Positions 1 to 6,493 of a stretch of DNA of 8,416 bases are shown piece after piece. The translations under genes were made by a program, and so were the position numbers. The first letter of the stretch is position 1, and each line of letters begins with the position of its first letter. The stretch covers positions 1,613 to 10,028 of the forward strand of contig MIBM01000182.1 of the NCBI GenBank assembly GCA_001830645.1. Direction: 5' to 3'. The stretch is from Spirochaetes bacterium RIFOXYC1_FULL_54_7. GTDB lineage: Bacteria; Spirochaetota; Spirochaetia; Treponematales; UBA12059. The notes under the pieces are model-generated. The model was not told the DNA's origin. It did no database searches and was given only the letters and a program-made list of their open reading frames with translations.

Positions 1-411
1 AGTCAGGGTAAGGATGTTGCGCTTGATCAATACCCGGCCACCAGCCTGCAGCGTCTTGCCGAAAGCTCTGGCTTCGTCATCACCGCCTTCAAGGATGCGT
101 TGCTGGGCCTCTCCCATGGCGGCTTCGGTCATCTGGGTCCAGTTCTCGGGATATGACAGGTCCGCTAAGCCGACTGGTACGTAGCCCTTCCGTCTGAGCA
201 CGCCCAGGACTGCATGGAGGCTGCTCCGCTCCAGCCCCCAGAAATCCGGCCTTTGTTCATCACTGCCCCGCAGACGCACAGCATGGCAACCGCCGCACCA
301 TCTGAATGGGAAGCAGACTTGAGGGCCGTCAGTACCGTAGACGGAACGGAAAACCCAAAATAGAGGTACAGAGGACCAGCAAGTCCCCCTTGGCCAATAC
401 AGGCATGGGGG
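1..411 (-). pseudogene. Unrecognised coding remnant, C-terminal part of a gene running off the left edge
   Basis: The minus-strand frame is open from just after a stop at 412-414 to position 1. Its last 90 or so codons look genuinely coding: varied amino acids, an amphipathic stretch NWTQMTEAAMGEAQQRILEG near 51-110, and GC-rich third positions like those of the operon genes. Upstream of about 290 the same frame becomes Cys/Trp-rich and unconvincing, while another minus frame (165-527) reads better, for example GLVSAELEGPDRIVERVDLS near 428-487. This suggests a frameshift somewhere between about 290 and 411. No good start with a ribosome binding site was found. I do not recognise the family; a faint likeness of PDFWGLERSSLHAVLGVLRR and the following residues to the C-terminal part of small methyltransferases is too weak to name a function. 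It lies downstream of the kinase in the same direction, so it may once have been the last operon gene. Confidence 0.4.
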
Positions 412-678
412 TCACCCGTCGATAGATCAACCCGCTCCACAATCCGGTCCGGCCCTTCCAGTTCTGCAGAAACCAAGCCGGCGGCCCGCATGGCATTGCC
501 TGCACCCGAGAATACCGCTAGTACAACTCATTGCATGTAGGTAATCCCGGATCCTCTTGAGTAGCCGCTGAACCATCGCGGACATAAGAGCAGTGTGGCC
601 AGAGGTTGAAGGACTCTGGTTTCCATCCATCAGCAGACTGGAAAATAGATACGTTTTACCCGATATGAGAACCTGGAT
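412..678 (-). other. No intact gene; probable decayed upstream part of the left-edge remnant
   Basis: This stretch follows the kinase stop and holds no complete gene with a ribosome binding site. Short minus-strand frames follow each other: one from about 655 to 521 (containing DGWKPESFNLWPHC), then from 527 another containing SGAGNAMRAAGLVSAEL, which continues into the neighbouring remnant. They can be joined only by changing frame near 521-527 and again near 290-411, as expected of a decayed gene. The kinase frame itself is also open from 676 to 430 past the kinase stop, with a stretch SAMVQRLLKRIRDYLHAM, so which frame was original is uncertain. No terminator with a run of T follows the kinase. 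Confidence 0.3.
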
Positions 679-1617
679 TCAGGAATCAAGGGTTTCCAGA
701 GCCAGCAGGCAGGCACCATACGCAGCGTCGTGGTAAGGTCGTCGAATTATCAACTCCGGCAACACTGACTGCAACTCCGCCCTTACCGCAGAATCCAGCC
801 ACGGGTCATGGTCAAAAAGCCCACCCCAAAGGAGCAGTTCCTTGCACTTCAGGCGGTCTCCCGCGGCGGCAGCCACAGAGACAACAAGGCTGACAAGCTC
901 CCGGACAGCTCCTTGGTAGATATCGATGGCAAGCCTGTCACCCCGATCCCGGTATTCAGCTACCAGGGATGCTGTCCTTGCTATGTGCGACTTGTCAAAG
1001 CGGCGGTATACCAAAGCGATGGCATCCTGGGCAGAGGAAATCCCGAGTCTGGCAAAAAGATCAGGCACAAGCGCAGTAGGAATATCACGACCTTCCAAAG
1101 ACCGTATACTGCGTTGCAGCGCCTTAAAACCAATAGAAAAAGCAGAACCTTCATCACCCAGAAAATGCCCATAACCACCAGCCCGCATGCTGGTTCCATC
1201 CGCCAACCTGGCATACGCGATTGAACCCGTCCCGGCTATCAGGATCATTCCTTCCCTGCTGTCAAGGCCCCCAACCAGGGCGGCGATGGGATCGGAAACC
1301 AGCAATACCGGACACAGGAACCCTATCTGTTCCCGAAGCACCGCATTGAACTCCGCTTGCTCCTGCGGCCTGTCCATACCCGCTACAGCAACACAACCAG
1401 CGGCAAAATCATCCGGCACAACCGGGCCAGGCTTGATCTTCTCGCCCAGGCTGGAGAATGCCTGGTCAAACAGATCCCTCACGCGGCTGAATACAGTTTC
1501 GGGGTTGAAGGCATTGGGATTGATGCCCTCTCCTGACAGTTCAAAAATTAACCGATTTTCTATATCAGCAATGCGCAATCGTGACGAGGTGCCGCCACCA
1601 TCCAGCCCGAAGATCAA
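679..1617 (-). CDS. murK: BadF/BadG/BcrA-type ATP-dependent amino-sugar kinase, probable MurNAc/GlcNAc kinase
   Basis: A 312-residue sugar kinase of the ASKHA fold, cytoplasmic, expected to transfer phosphate from ATP to the 6-hydroxyl of N-acetylmuramic acid and/or GlcNAc. Visible motifs: phosphate-1 loop GLDGGGTSSR (about residues 4-13), SDPIAAL with the probable catalytic Asp, the phosphate-2 and family signature AGTGSIAY followed by GGYGHFLGDEGS, and an adenosine-site LLLWGGL near the C-terminus. Length suits the family. I chose the TTG start at 1615-1617 because AGGAGA lies six bases upstream and the first residues are then MIFGLDGGG; longer starts run into the murR gene. It begins 16 bp after murR and is the last clear gene of the operon. 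Clostridial MurK belongs to this family and also pairs with MurQ, which favours MurNAc as a substrate; a GlcNAc-only kinase remains possible, so the symbol is tentative. Confidence 0.85.
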   Translation of the reverse strand: MIFGLDGGGTSSRLRIADIENRLIFELSGEGINPNAFNPETVFSRVRDLFDQAFSSLGEKIKPGPVVPDDFAAGCVAVAGMDRPQEQAEFNAVLREQIGFLCPVLLVSDPIAALVGGLDSREGMILIAGTGSIAYARLADGTSMRAGGYGHFLGDEGSAFSIGFKALQRSIRSLEGRDIPTALVPDLFARLGISSAQDAIALVYRRFDKSHIARTASLVAEYRDRGDRLAIDIYQGAVRELVSLVVSVAAAAGDRLKCKELLLWGGLFDHDPWLDSAVRAELQSVLPELIIRRPYHDAAYGACLLALETLDS

Positions 1618-1623
1618 ACCGCT

Positions 1624-1629
1624 TCTCCT
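1624..1629 (-). promoter_or_regulatory. Ribosome binding site deciding the kinase TTG start
   Basis: On the minus strand AGGAGA is followed by a six-base spacer and TTG. It lies in the 16 bp gap after the murR stop, and no upstream in-frame codon has a comparable site, so it fixes the kinase start at 1617. An in-frame GTG at 1645-1647 is the main alternative. Confidence 0.6.
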
Positions 1630-1633
1630 GGCC

Positions 1634-2485
1634 TCAGATCCTGCCACGATGGGTAGCCTCCATTGTCCGCTCGATGGCGGAGATAAAGACCTCAAGGTTT
1701 CTGGACACAATAAGCGTGTAGATCATATCCACCACAGCCAGCTGGCTTATACGGGAAACCGCTGCCCCGGTTCTGTACACACGTTCAAGTGCAGGGATGA
1801 GCAGTGGGATATCGGAGAGGCCACGCAGCGTATTCGCCCCATCCATGGTAAGTGTAATGATGGTGGCTCCTGTCCGATGTGCCTGGTTCGCCACAGCAAC
1901 CATGCCGGGAGTTTCCCCGGAGTATGACACAATGAAAGCCGTATCCTCGGGTCGCAGATTGCAGGCTGCAGTAATCTGCATATCCGTATCCTGGGCAAAG
2001 GCGCAGGGCAGTCCGATCCGTATGAATTTCTGATACAGATCCAGTGCTACCAGTCCCGATGCTCCTACCCCGAAGGCGTACGTCAGCCTGGATCGATACA
2101 GGGTATCAGCGGCCTTTTCCAGGAGATTGACATCAGCCACCGTCTCCAGCCGGGCCAAACCGTACTGAAGGGTACGGATGACGCCTTTTACTGCTGATGC
2201 TGGATTGGTATCCGGTTCCAGTTCAAGATCGGGCAGGGAGCGCTCGCCAGAAATACGGAATACATCATGGGATAGTCTTAGTTTCAGATCCGAAAAACTT
2301 TCAGCACCCACCCGGCGACAGAATCTGATCACTGCAGCTTGACTTACACCACTCTGGCGGGCCAGTTCGGCAACATTGTAATGCAGGACCTTACGGCCTT
2401 CTGCCAGGATGTAATCCGCTACCTTTCTTTCGGAGGCCGAGAAGTCAGGCAGATGTTCCCGTATGGCAAAGAGGGCGCTTTCCAT
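1634..2485 (-). CDS. murR: MurR/RpiR-family transcriptional regulator (HTH plus SIS domain)
   Basis: A 283-residue regulator. The N-terminal RpiR-type helix-turn-helix domain covers about residues 1-77, with the recognition region VAELARQSGVSQAAVIRFCR followed by VGAESFSDLKLRL. The C-terminal SIS sugar-phosphate-binding domain spans about 105-260 and includes FGVGASG and IVSYSGETP, the usual Ser-rich phosphate-binding loops. Family members sense sugar phosphates; E. coli MurR responds to MurNAc-6-phosphate. Sitting between murQ and the kinase, it very likely controls this operon, perhaps through the palindrome at 7831-7849. The ATG at 2483-2485 overlaps the murQ stop by one base (TGATG), indicating translational coupling. 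An in-frame TTG one codon earlier would give a four-base overlap and cannot be excluded, as the upstream GGAAAG is weak. The effector and whether it represses or activates are inferred. Confidence 0.88.
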   Translation of the reverse strand: MESALFAIREHLPDFSASERKVADYILAEGRKVLHYNVAELARQSGVSQAAVIRFCRRVGAESFSDLKLRLSHDVFRISGERSLPDLELEPDTNPASAVKGVIRTLQYGLARLETVADVNLLEKAADTLYRSRLTYAFGVGASGLVALDLYQKFIRIGLPCAFAQDTDMQITAACNLRPEDTAFIVSYSGETPGMVAVANQAHRTGATIITLTMDGANTLRGLSDIPLLIPALERVYRTGAAVSRISQLAVVDMIYTLIVSRNLEVFISAIERTMEATHRGRI

Positions 2486-3432
2486 CAACGTATCTTTCCG
2501 GTACCGGCGGCTGCCAACTGGACCGCCGCACTTATGTGGCCACCTGATTGTTCCAGAAGGGACTCGGCCCGATCCCGATCAACTCCGCATAACACCATCA
2601 CAATTGCGGTCTTTGGCTTTTTCCCTGAGGCTTCGAAGGCCTTCTCAGCCTCGCTGCGTGAGCATGAGGTAACCGCTCGGATAAGCCGGTAGGATCGTTC
2701 CACCAATTTCAGGTTCACCGGTGTAAGGTCTACCATAAGATTACGATAGACCTTACCCAGGCGTATCATGCTGGCGGTGGTCAGCATATTCAGCACCAGT
2801 TTCTGGGCAGTACCCGCTTTCATCCGGGTTGATCCGGTCACAACCTCCGGGCCTACATCCACGAATATTCTATGTTTGGCTACCTTGAAGGTCCGGGAGT
2901 TGCCATTGCAGCTTATAGCTCCGGTTATCGCCCCTAAGGATACTGCGTACTCCAGGGCTCCCAGCACATATGGCGCTTGACCCGAGGCAGTTATACCCAC
3001 CAGGACGTCCTTGGAGCAGAATCCTGTTTCTTTCAGGTTACGTACCCCATCATCCGGTCTGTCTTCAGCCGATTCTATGGATCTGGTCAGAGCATCCTGG
3101 CCACCAGCTATCAGTCCCTGCACCATATCCCTTGGAGTGCCAAAAGTCGGGGGACATTCAGAGGCATCAAGGACCCCAAGCCGACCGGAAGTTCCAGCGC
3201 CGATATAGACCAGCTTGCCACCAATCCTGAAGGCTGCGACTATCTCATCTACCAGACCAGCAATCTCTGGCAGTACCTTTTTGACGGCTTGGGGAACTCG
3301 ATGATCCTCGTCATTTATTATGGTTAGTATGCCCATCGCATCCATGGAATCTATATCCACAGAAACACTATTGGATTGTTCGGTGGTATAGCCTTCCAGA
3401 GCCTCTTCCAGAGACTGTTCGTTATCGGGCAT
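2485..3432 (-). CDS. murQ: N-acetylmuramic acid 6-phosphate etherase
   Basis: MurQ cleaves the D-lactyl ether of MurNAc-6-phosphate, giving GlcNAc-6-phosphate and D-lactate, the step that sends muramic acid into amino-sugar catabolism; it is cytoplasmic. The 315-residue protein shows the family hallmarks: TTEQSN at 16-21, SIS-domain loop GAGTSGR at 78-84, DASECPPTFG at 89-98, a second SIS loop GITASGQAPY at 147-155, and TGSTRMKAGTAQK near 199-211. Glu92 and Glu123 have the same 31-residue spacing as the two catalytic glutamates I recall from E. coli MurQ (83 and 114). The C-terminal helical domain ends with QSGGHISAAV, as usual. I start at ATG 3430-3432, where GGAGA lies six bases upstream; a longer in-frame start at 3462 lacks such support. 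The start overlaps the epimerase gene by 11 bp and the end touches murR, so the genes are coupled. Identification is firm. Confidence 0.95.
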   Translation of the reverse strand: MPDNEQSLEEALEGYTTEQSNSVSVDIDSMDAMGILTIINDEDHRVPQAVKKVLPEIAGLVDEIVAAFRIGGKLVYIGAGTSGRLGVLDASECPPTFGTPRDMVQGLIAGGQDALTRSIESAEDRPDDGVRNLKETGFCSKDVLVGITASGQAPYVLGALEYAVSLGAITGAISCNGNSRTFKVAKHRIFVDVGPEVVTGSTRMKAGTAQKLVLNMLTTASMIRLGKVYRNLMVDLTPVNLKLVERSYRLIRAVTSCSRSEAEKAFEASGKKPKTAIVMVLCGVDRDRAESLLEQSGGHISAAVQLAAAGTGKIR

Positions 3433-4624
3433 CGGTTTTCTCCATTTCACGCAACCAGTCAATGCAGGTCATAAGAGTCCGTGGAACATGGAAGAATCCT
3501 TTCCATTTACCACCTTTCAACGAAAGGGCTACTTCTCCCCCTCTATCCAGATAGCCATACCATTCCCCGAACTCCGGATCCGGAAAATGGGTAAACGTAT
3601 AGCTATCAATCCGCTCGAACCAGGCCAGATGCTCAGCACTGCCTGTCAGTTTATAGGCCAGCAGGAAGGCGCATAGTGCCTCAGCATGAACCCACCAAAG
3701 CTTCATGTCCGCTTCCAGCTTCTCTGTTGGATATCCTCTGAAATCACGATAATAAAAAAATCCCCCACATTGTTCATCCCAGCCACTTGAAGCGCTCCAG
3801 AGCATCACTTCGCAAATTTCCTGTATCCGTTCCTGATCGCTTCGGTCTGCGGCCTGGCGCAGGAGGAACCAGAGCACTTCAAGCGCATGGCCGGGGTTCA
3901 ACAAGCGGCCATCCATGCTCTCCGGATGACTGCCATCAGACGCTACTCGTTCAAAAACTGCTTTCCTGTCACGGTCAACATGGAATCCAAAAACCTGGCC
4001 TTCTGCTGCCATAGCCAGAGCATCCAGAGTTGCTGGCTCCACCAGACCACGTAACTCTCTGGCCATCCAAGCATCCATCATGGGTATGCCCATGGCCATA
4101 AGCGACCTGTTTGCAGCTATTTGCTTGGTCCAGATGCCTTTGGGTCTGGCCTTCCTTTCCTGGATACGGCTGAAAGAGGACAAGGCAAGCTCAAGAGCCC
4201 ACTTTTCACCGGAAGCCCTGTGGAACTCAGCCAGACCGGCAGTGACAAAATAATCAGAGAAAATGTTATACGGCTCGACCAGGGGTTTACCATTCCGGTC
4301 CACGGCAAAATACCAGTCGCCATTTCCGGCCCGCCCATTACTGCGCAGAAACCTTGCACCTAGTTCCGCCAGTTCAAGCCACTTATTCCTGCGTTCCATA
4401 CTGGCCTGGGAAGCCCAGTTATACAACCGGGAAAAGGCCCAGACTTCCCGTCCCTGCATCCAGATGAATTTATCGGTATCAAATACAGTTCCATCACGAT
4501 CAAGACAGGTAAAGTACCCACCGGCTTTCCGATCAGGAGAATGCTTTTCCCAGAACGGGACAATGCTATCCATGAGATTCGATTCATATTTAAGGCGGAG
4601 GGCAATCATTTCTTGTGTCTTCAT
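3422..4624 (-). CDS. AGE-family N-acylglucosamine 2-epimerase
   Basis: A 400-residue enzyme of the N-acylglucosamine 2-epimerase family, an (alpha/alpha)6 barrel that interconverts GlcNAc and ManNAc; length matches animal and cyanobacterial AGE. Motifs in order: FIWMQGREVWAFSRLYN (53-69), EPYNIFSDYFVTAGLAEF (117-134), LLNPGHALEVLWFLL (241-255), WWVHAEAL (310-317) and KWKGFFHVPRTL (373-384). His246 and His379 correspond by position to the two catalytic histidines of AGE (His248 and His382 in the pig enzyme as I recall). The FHVPR ending is typical of true AGE rather than cellobiose 2-epimerase, which favours an N-acetylhexosamine substrate. There is no signal peptide, so it acts in the cytosol. 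It starts at ATG 4622-4624, nine bases after the second permease, with a weak AGGG at the stop codon. Its neighbours suggest it acts on imported free sugar before phosphorylation; the exact substrate is inferred. Confidence 0.88.
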   Translation of the reverse strand: MKTQEMIALRLKYESNLMDSIVPFWEKHSPDRKAGGYFTCLDRDGTVFDTDKFIWMQGREVWAFSRLYNWASQASMERRNKWLELAELGARFLRSNGRAGNGDWYFAVDRNGKPLVEPYNIFSDYFVTAGLAEFHRASGEKWALELALSSFSRIQERKARPKGIWTKQIAANRSLMAMGIPMMDAWMARELRGLVEPATLDALAMAAEGQVFGFHVDRDRKAVFERVASDGSHPESMDGRLLNPGHALEVLWFLLRQAADRSDQERIQEICEVMLWSASSGWDEQCGGFFYYRDFRGYPTEKLEADMKLWWVHAEALCAFLLAYKLTGSAEHLAWFERIDSYTFTHFPDPEFGEWYGYLDRGGEVALSLKGGKWKGFFHVPRTLMTCIDWLREMEKTDAR

Positions 4625-4633
4625 AGTGCTACC

Positions 4634-5488
4634 CTATTTTATGGCTCCAGCTGTCATGCCCCTGATGAAGTAGCGCGACATAAACAAGTACAGGATCAGC
4701 ATGGGCAGGATTGCGATGGAGAGTCCAGTAAACAACAGGCTCCAGTCGGTGCTGTGCTGACCGAAAAATGATGATAAGCCGACCGGGACGGTCTTGAGCC
4801 TATTGCTCTGCAGGAAAACCAGGGGGAAGAAAAAATCATTCCAGATCGGCACAGCATTATAAATGGTAACAAGAGCGATAGCTGGTGCGGTTATGGGCAT
4901 GATCACCATACGATACACCATCCAGTCGTTGCACCCATCTATACGGGCAGCGTATTCAAGATCCCTTGGTATTCCCTTCATGAATGCAGACAGAATGAAT
5001 ACCGTAGACGGTAGTCCCATCGCCAGAAAAATCAGGATCACCGAAAGCTGCCGATCCATCAGGCCAAGATTTTTTATCAAGATGAACAAGGGAATAATCG
5101 CAGCCTTGAGAGGCAGCATGATGCCACTGAGGAAAAGCATATACACCAATGTGCGCGCCTTGTACGCGTAACGTGAGATGCCGAAAGAAGCCATGGATCC
5201 GAAAAGCACAACGAAGACCATGGATACCGCAGTTACTATGAAGCTGTTCATGAAATAGATTCCAAAACCTTTGTCAACCCAGACTACCCTAAAGTTGGCC
5301 AATCGGGGTGCTTTGGGCAGGCCAAAGGGATCCTGGAAAATTTCCCGCGTACTCTTCAAGGACGATATGACCATGTTGAACAGTGGATAGAAAATGAGTA
5401 CGACATAGATGATCATCGCCGTCTGGAAGAGCAGGATAAGGGTATTACGAAGCAAACGGCCACGCTGGTACCTGAGATCGGTGGTCAC
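4634..5488 (-). CDS. Carbohydrate ABC transporter permease, MalG/UgpE type
   Basis: The second inner-membrane subunit of the importer, 284 residues with about six transmembrane segments (first near 15-38, last near 255-272). The cytoplasmic EAA loop that contacts the ATPase is clear at 178-198 (EYAARIDGCNDWM, then a Pro-terminated helix). The C-terminal end RYFIRGMTAGAIK is typical of the MalG-type branch. The start is GTG at 5486-5488, giving a GTGA overlap with the stop of the first permease, and is supported by GGAGGT six bases upstream, so translation is probably coupled. It should pair with the neighbouring permease and binding protein to import a mono- or oligosaccharide, probably muropeptide-derived or another amino sugar to judge by the enzymes downstream. 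No ATPase gene is in the window. Confidence 0.93.
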   Translation of the reverse strand: MTTDLRYQRGRLLRNTLILLFQTAMIIYVVLIFYPLFNMVISSLKSTREIFQDPFGLPKAPRLANFRVVWVDKGFGIYFMNSFIVTAVSMVFVVLFGSMASFGISRYAYKARTLVYMLFLSGIMLPLKAAIIPLFILIKNLGLMDRQLSVILIFLAMGLPSTVFILSAFMKGIPRDLEYAARIDGCNDWMVYRMVIMPITAPAIALVTIYNAVPIWNDFFFPLVFLQSNRLKTVPVGLSSFFGQHSTDWSLLFTGLSIAILPMLILYLFMSRYFIRGMTAGAIK

Positions 5489-6399
5489 AGTTCCACCTCC
5501 CGGGAGCGCGTACTGATTATAGATACAATGGAAGCAATGAAAGTAAGTGAATAGATGATTACTCCAATGGCACTACCTATGCCAATCTCCGGATTGCCGG
5601 AGTCCACGGAACCAAAGGCTGTCCGGTAAAAGAGAGTTCCTATTGTATCCGTTGAAAAATTCGGAGAGCCATCAAGACCAGTCATGGTGTAGACCTGCTC
5701 GAATACGTTGAGGCTGCCGATAATTGTAAGTACGGAAATTACTGTGACCGACGGTATTATCAACGGAAAGACAATACGCCAGAAAAGTGTCCACTCGCCA
5801 ACCCCATCAAGGTATGCAGCTTCAAGACAATCTGCAGGAACCGCGTCAACAGCAGCTAAAAACACAAGGGAAGGAAACCCTACCCAGCGCCAGATATTCA
5901 CCGCAATGATCGACAGTGTCGCGATTTCTTCTTGCCCAAGCCAGGCTCTTGCATAGGCGCCAAGCCCCATAAGCCTCAGTGCCGCATTTACCAGTCCGGT
6001 TGGCTTCAGGTAAAGGCCCCAGAGAAACCCAACCGCTACAATAGAAAACAAGACCGGTATGAAGAAGATCCGTTTGAAAAAACCATGGCCGGGCAGGCGC
6101 CTGCTCAGCAGATAACCAAACAGGATTCCTATAGTATTCTGAATCAGCATGGTCAGCAGGAACCATTTCGCATTATTACCCAGGGCATTGAGAAAGCGCT
6201 CACGGTAAGGATAGCCAGAAAAAATCTTCCTGAAGTTTTCCAGCCCCACAAACGCTCCACGCAACAATTGGTTCCAGCTGAACAGGCTGTTGAACAAGGA
6301 CATGAACAGGGGCAACAGTATGAACAACGTCACCACCAGAAGGCCGGGGAGTACAAAGAAGCTGATCCACAAGCCCTTTCGGACATCCGTTTTCATCAT
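5485..6399 (-). CDS. Carbohydrate ABC transporter permease, MalF/UgpA type
   Basis: The first inner-membrane subunit, 304 residues. The first transmembrane segment lies at about 10-33, after a short basic N-terminus, and about five more follow. The EAA loop is at 192-216 (LEAAYLDGVGEWTLFWRIVF, then PLIIP). The periplasmic region after it, TGLDGSPNFSTDTIGTLFYR, is typical of UgpA/MsmF-type sugar permeases. I chose the ATG at 6397-6399 because AGGAG lies six bases upstream and the protein then opens MMKTDVRKG; a longer in-frame start at 6450 would overlap the hairpin in the intergenic gap and adds a non-membrane extension. The second Met at 6396 is also possible. The stop overlaps the start of the second permease by four bases. 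Confidence 0.93.
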   Translation of the reverse strand: MMKTDVRKGLWISFFVLPGLLVVTLFILLPLFMSLFNSLFSWNQLLRGAFVGLENFRKIFSGYPYRERFLNALGNNAKWFLLTMLIQNTIGILFGYLLSRRLPGHGFFKRIFFIPVLFSIVAVGFLWGLYLKPTGLVNAALRLMGLGAYARAWLGQEEIATLSIIAVNIWRWVGFPSLVFLAAVDAVPADCLEAAYLDGVGEWTLFWRIVFPLIIPSVTVISVLTIIGSLNVFEQVYTMTGLDGSPNFSTDTIGTLFYRTAFGSVDSGNPEIGIGSAIGVIIYSLTFIASIVSIISTRSREVEL

Positions 6400-6443
6400 G
6401 TCATACTCCTGGAGGCATCCCGGTCCAGCCGGATGGAATAAGA

Positions 6444-6467
6444 AAGGCAACGGTTATCCGTTGCCTT
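6444..6467 (-). terminator. Intercistronic hairpin between binding-protein and permease genes (attenuator or mRNA stabiliser)
   Basis: A perfect 10 bp stem, AAGGCAACGG and CCGTTGCCTT, encloses a four-base loop. It begins 26 bp after the binding-protein stop, within the 94 bp gap to the first permease. On the transcribed strand it is followed by TCTTATTCC, only moderately T-rich, so it would terminate partially at best. Such hairpins often protect upstream binding-protein mRNA and reduce downstream expression, raising the ratio of binding protein to permease; that role is inferred. Confidence 0.6.
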
Positions 6468-6493
6468 CCGTTTCATCACCGTAGCAAGACGCC

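Noticed and set aside
672..691. Imperfect inverted repeat CCTGGATTC/GAATCAAGG over the kinase stop as a terminator
   Set aside because: It has a two-base loop, a mismatch and no following T-run on the transcribed strand.
1187..1927. Long plus-strand open frame of 246 codons opposite murR and the kinase
   Set aside because: It is antisense to two genes with firm family motifs, has low-complexity Ser/Pro/Arg composition and no convincing ribosome binding site; it is a codon-bias shadow.
3433..3462. Upstream extension of MurQ to a start at 3462
   Set aside because: The extension lies wholly inside the epimerase coding end and the shorter ATG at 3432 has a well-spaced GGAGA.
5932..6441. Plus-strand open frame of 169 codons opposite the first permease
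   Set aside because: The Gln/Lys/His-rich product mirrors hydrophobic permease codons read on the other strand; there is no independent support.
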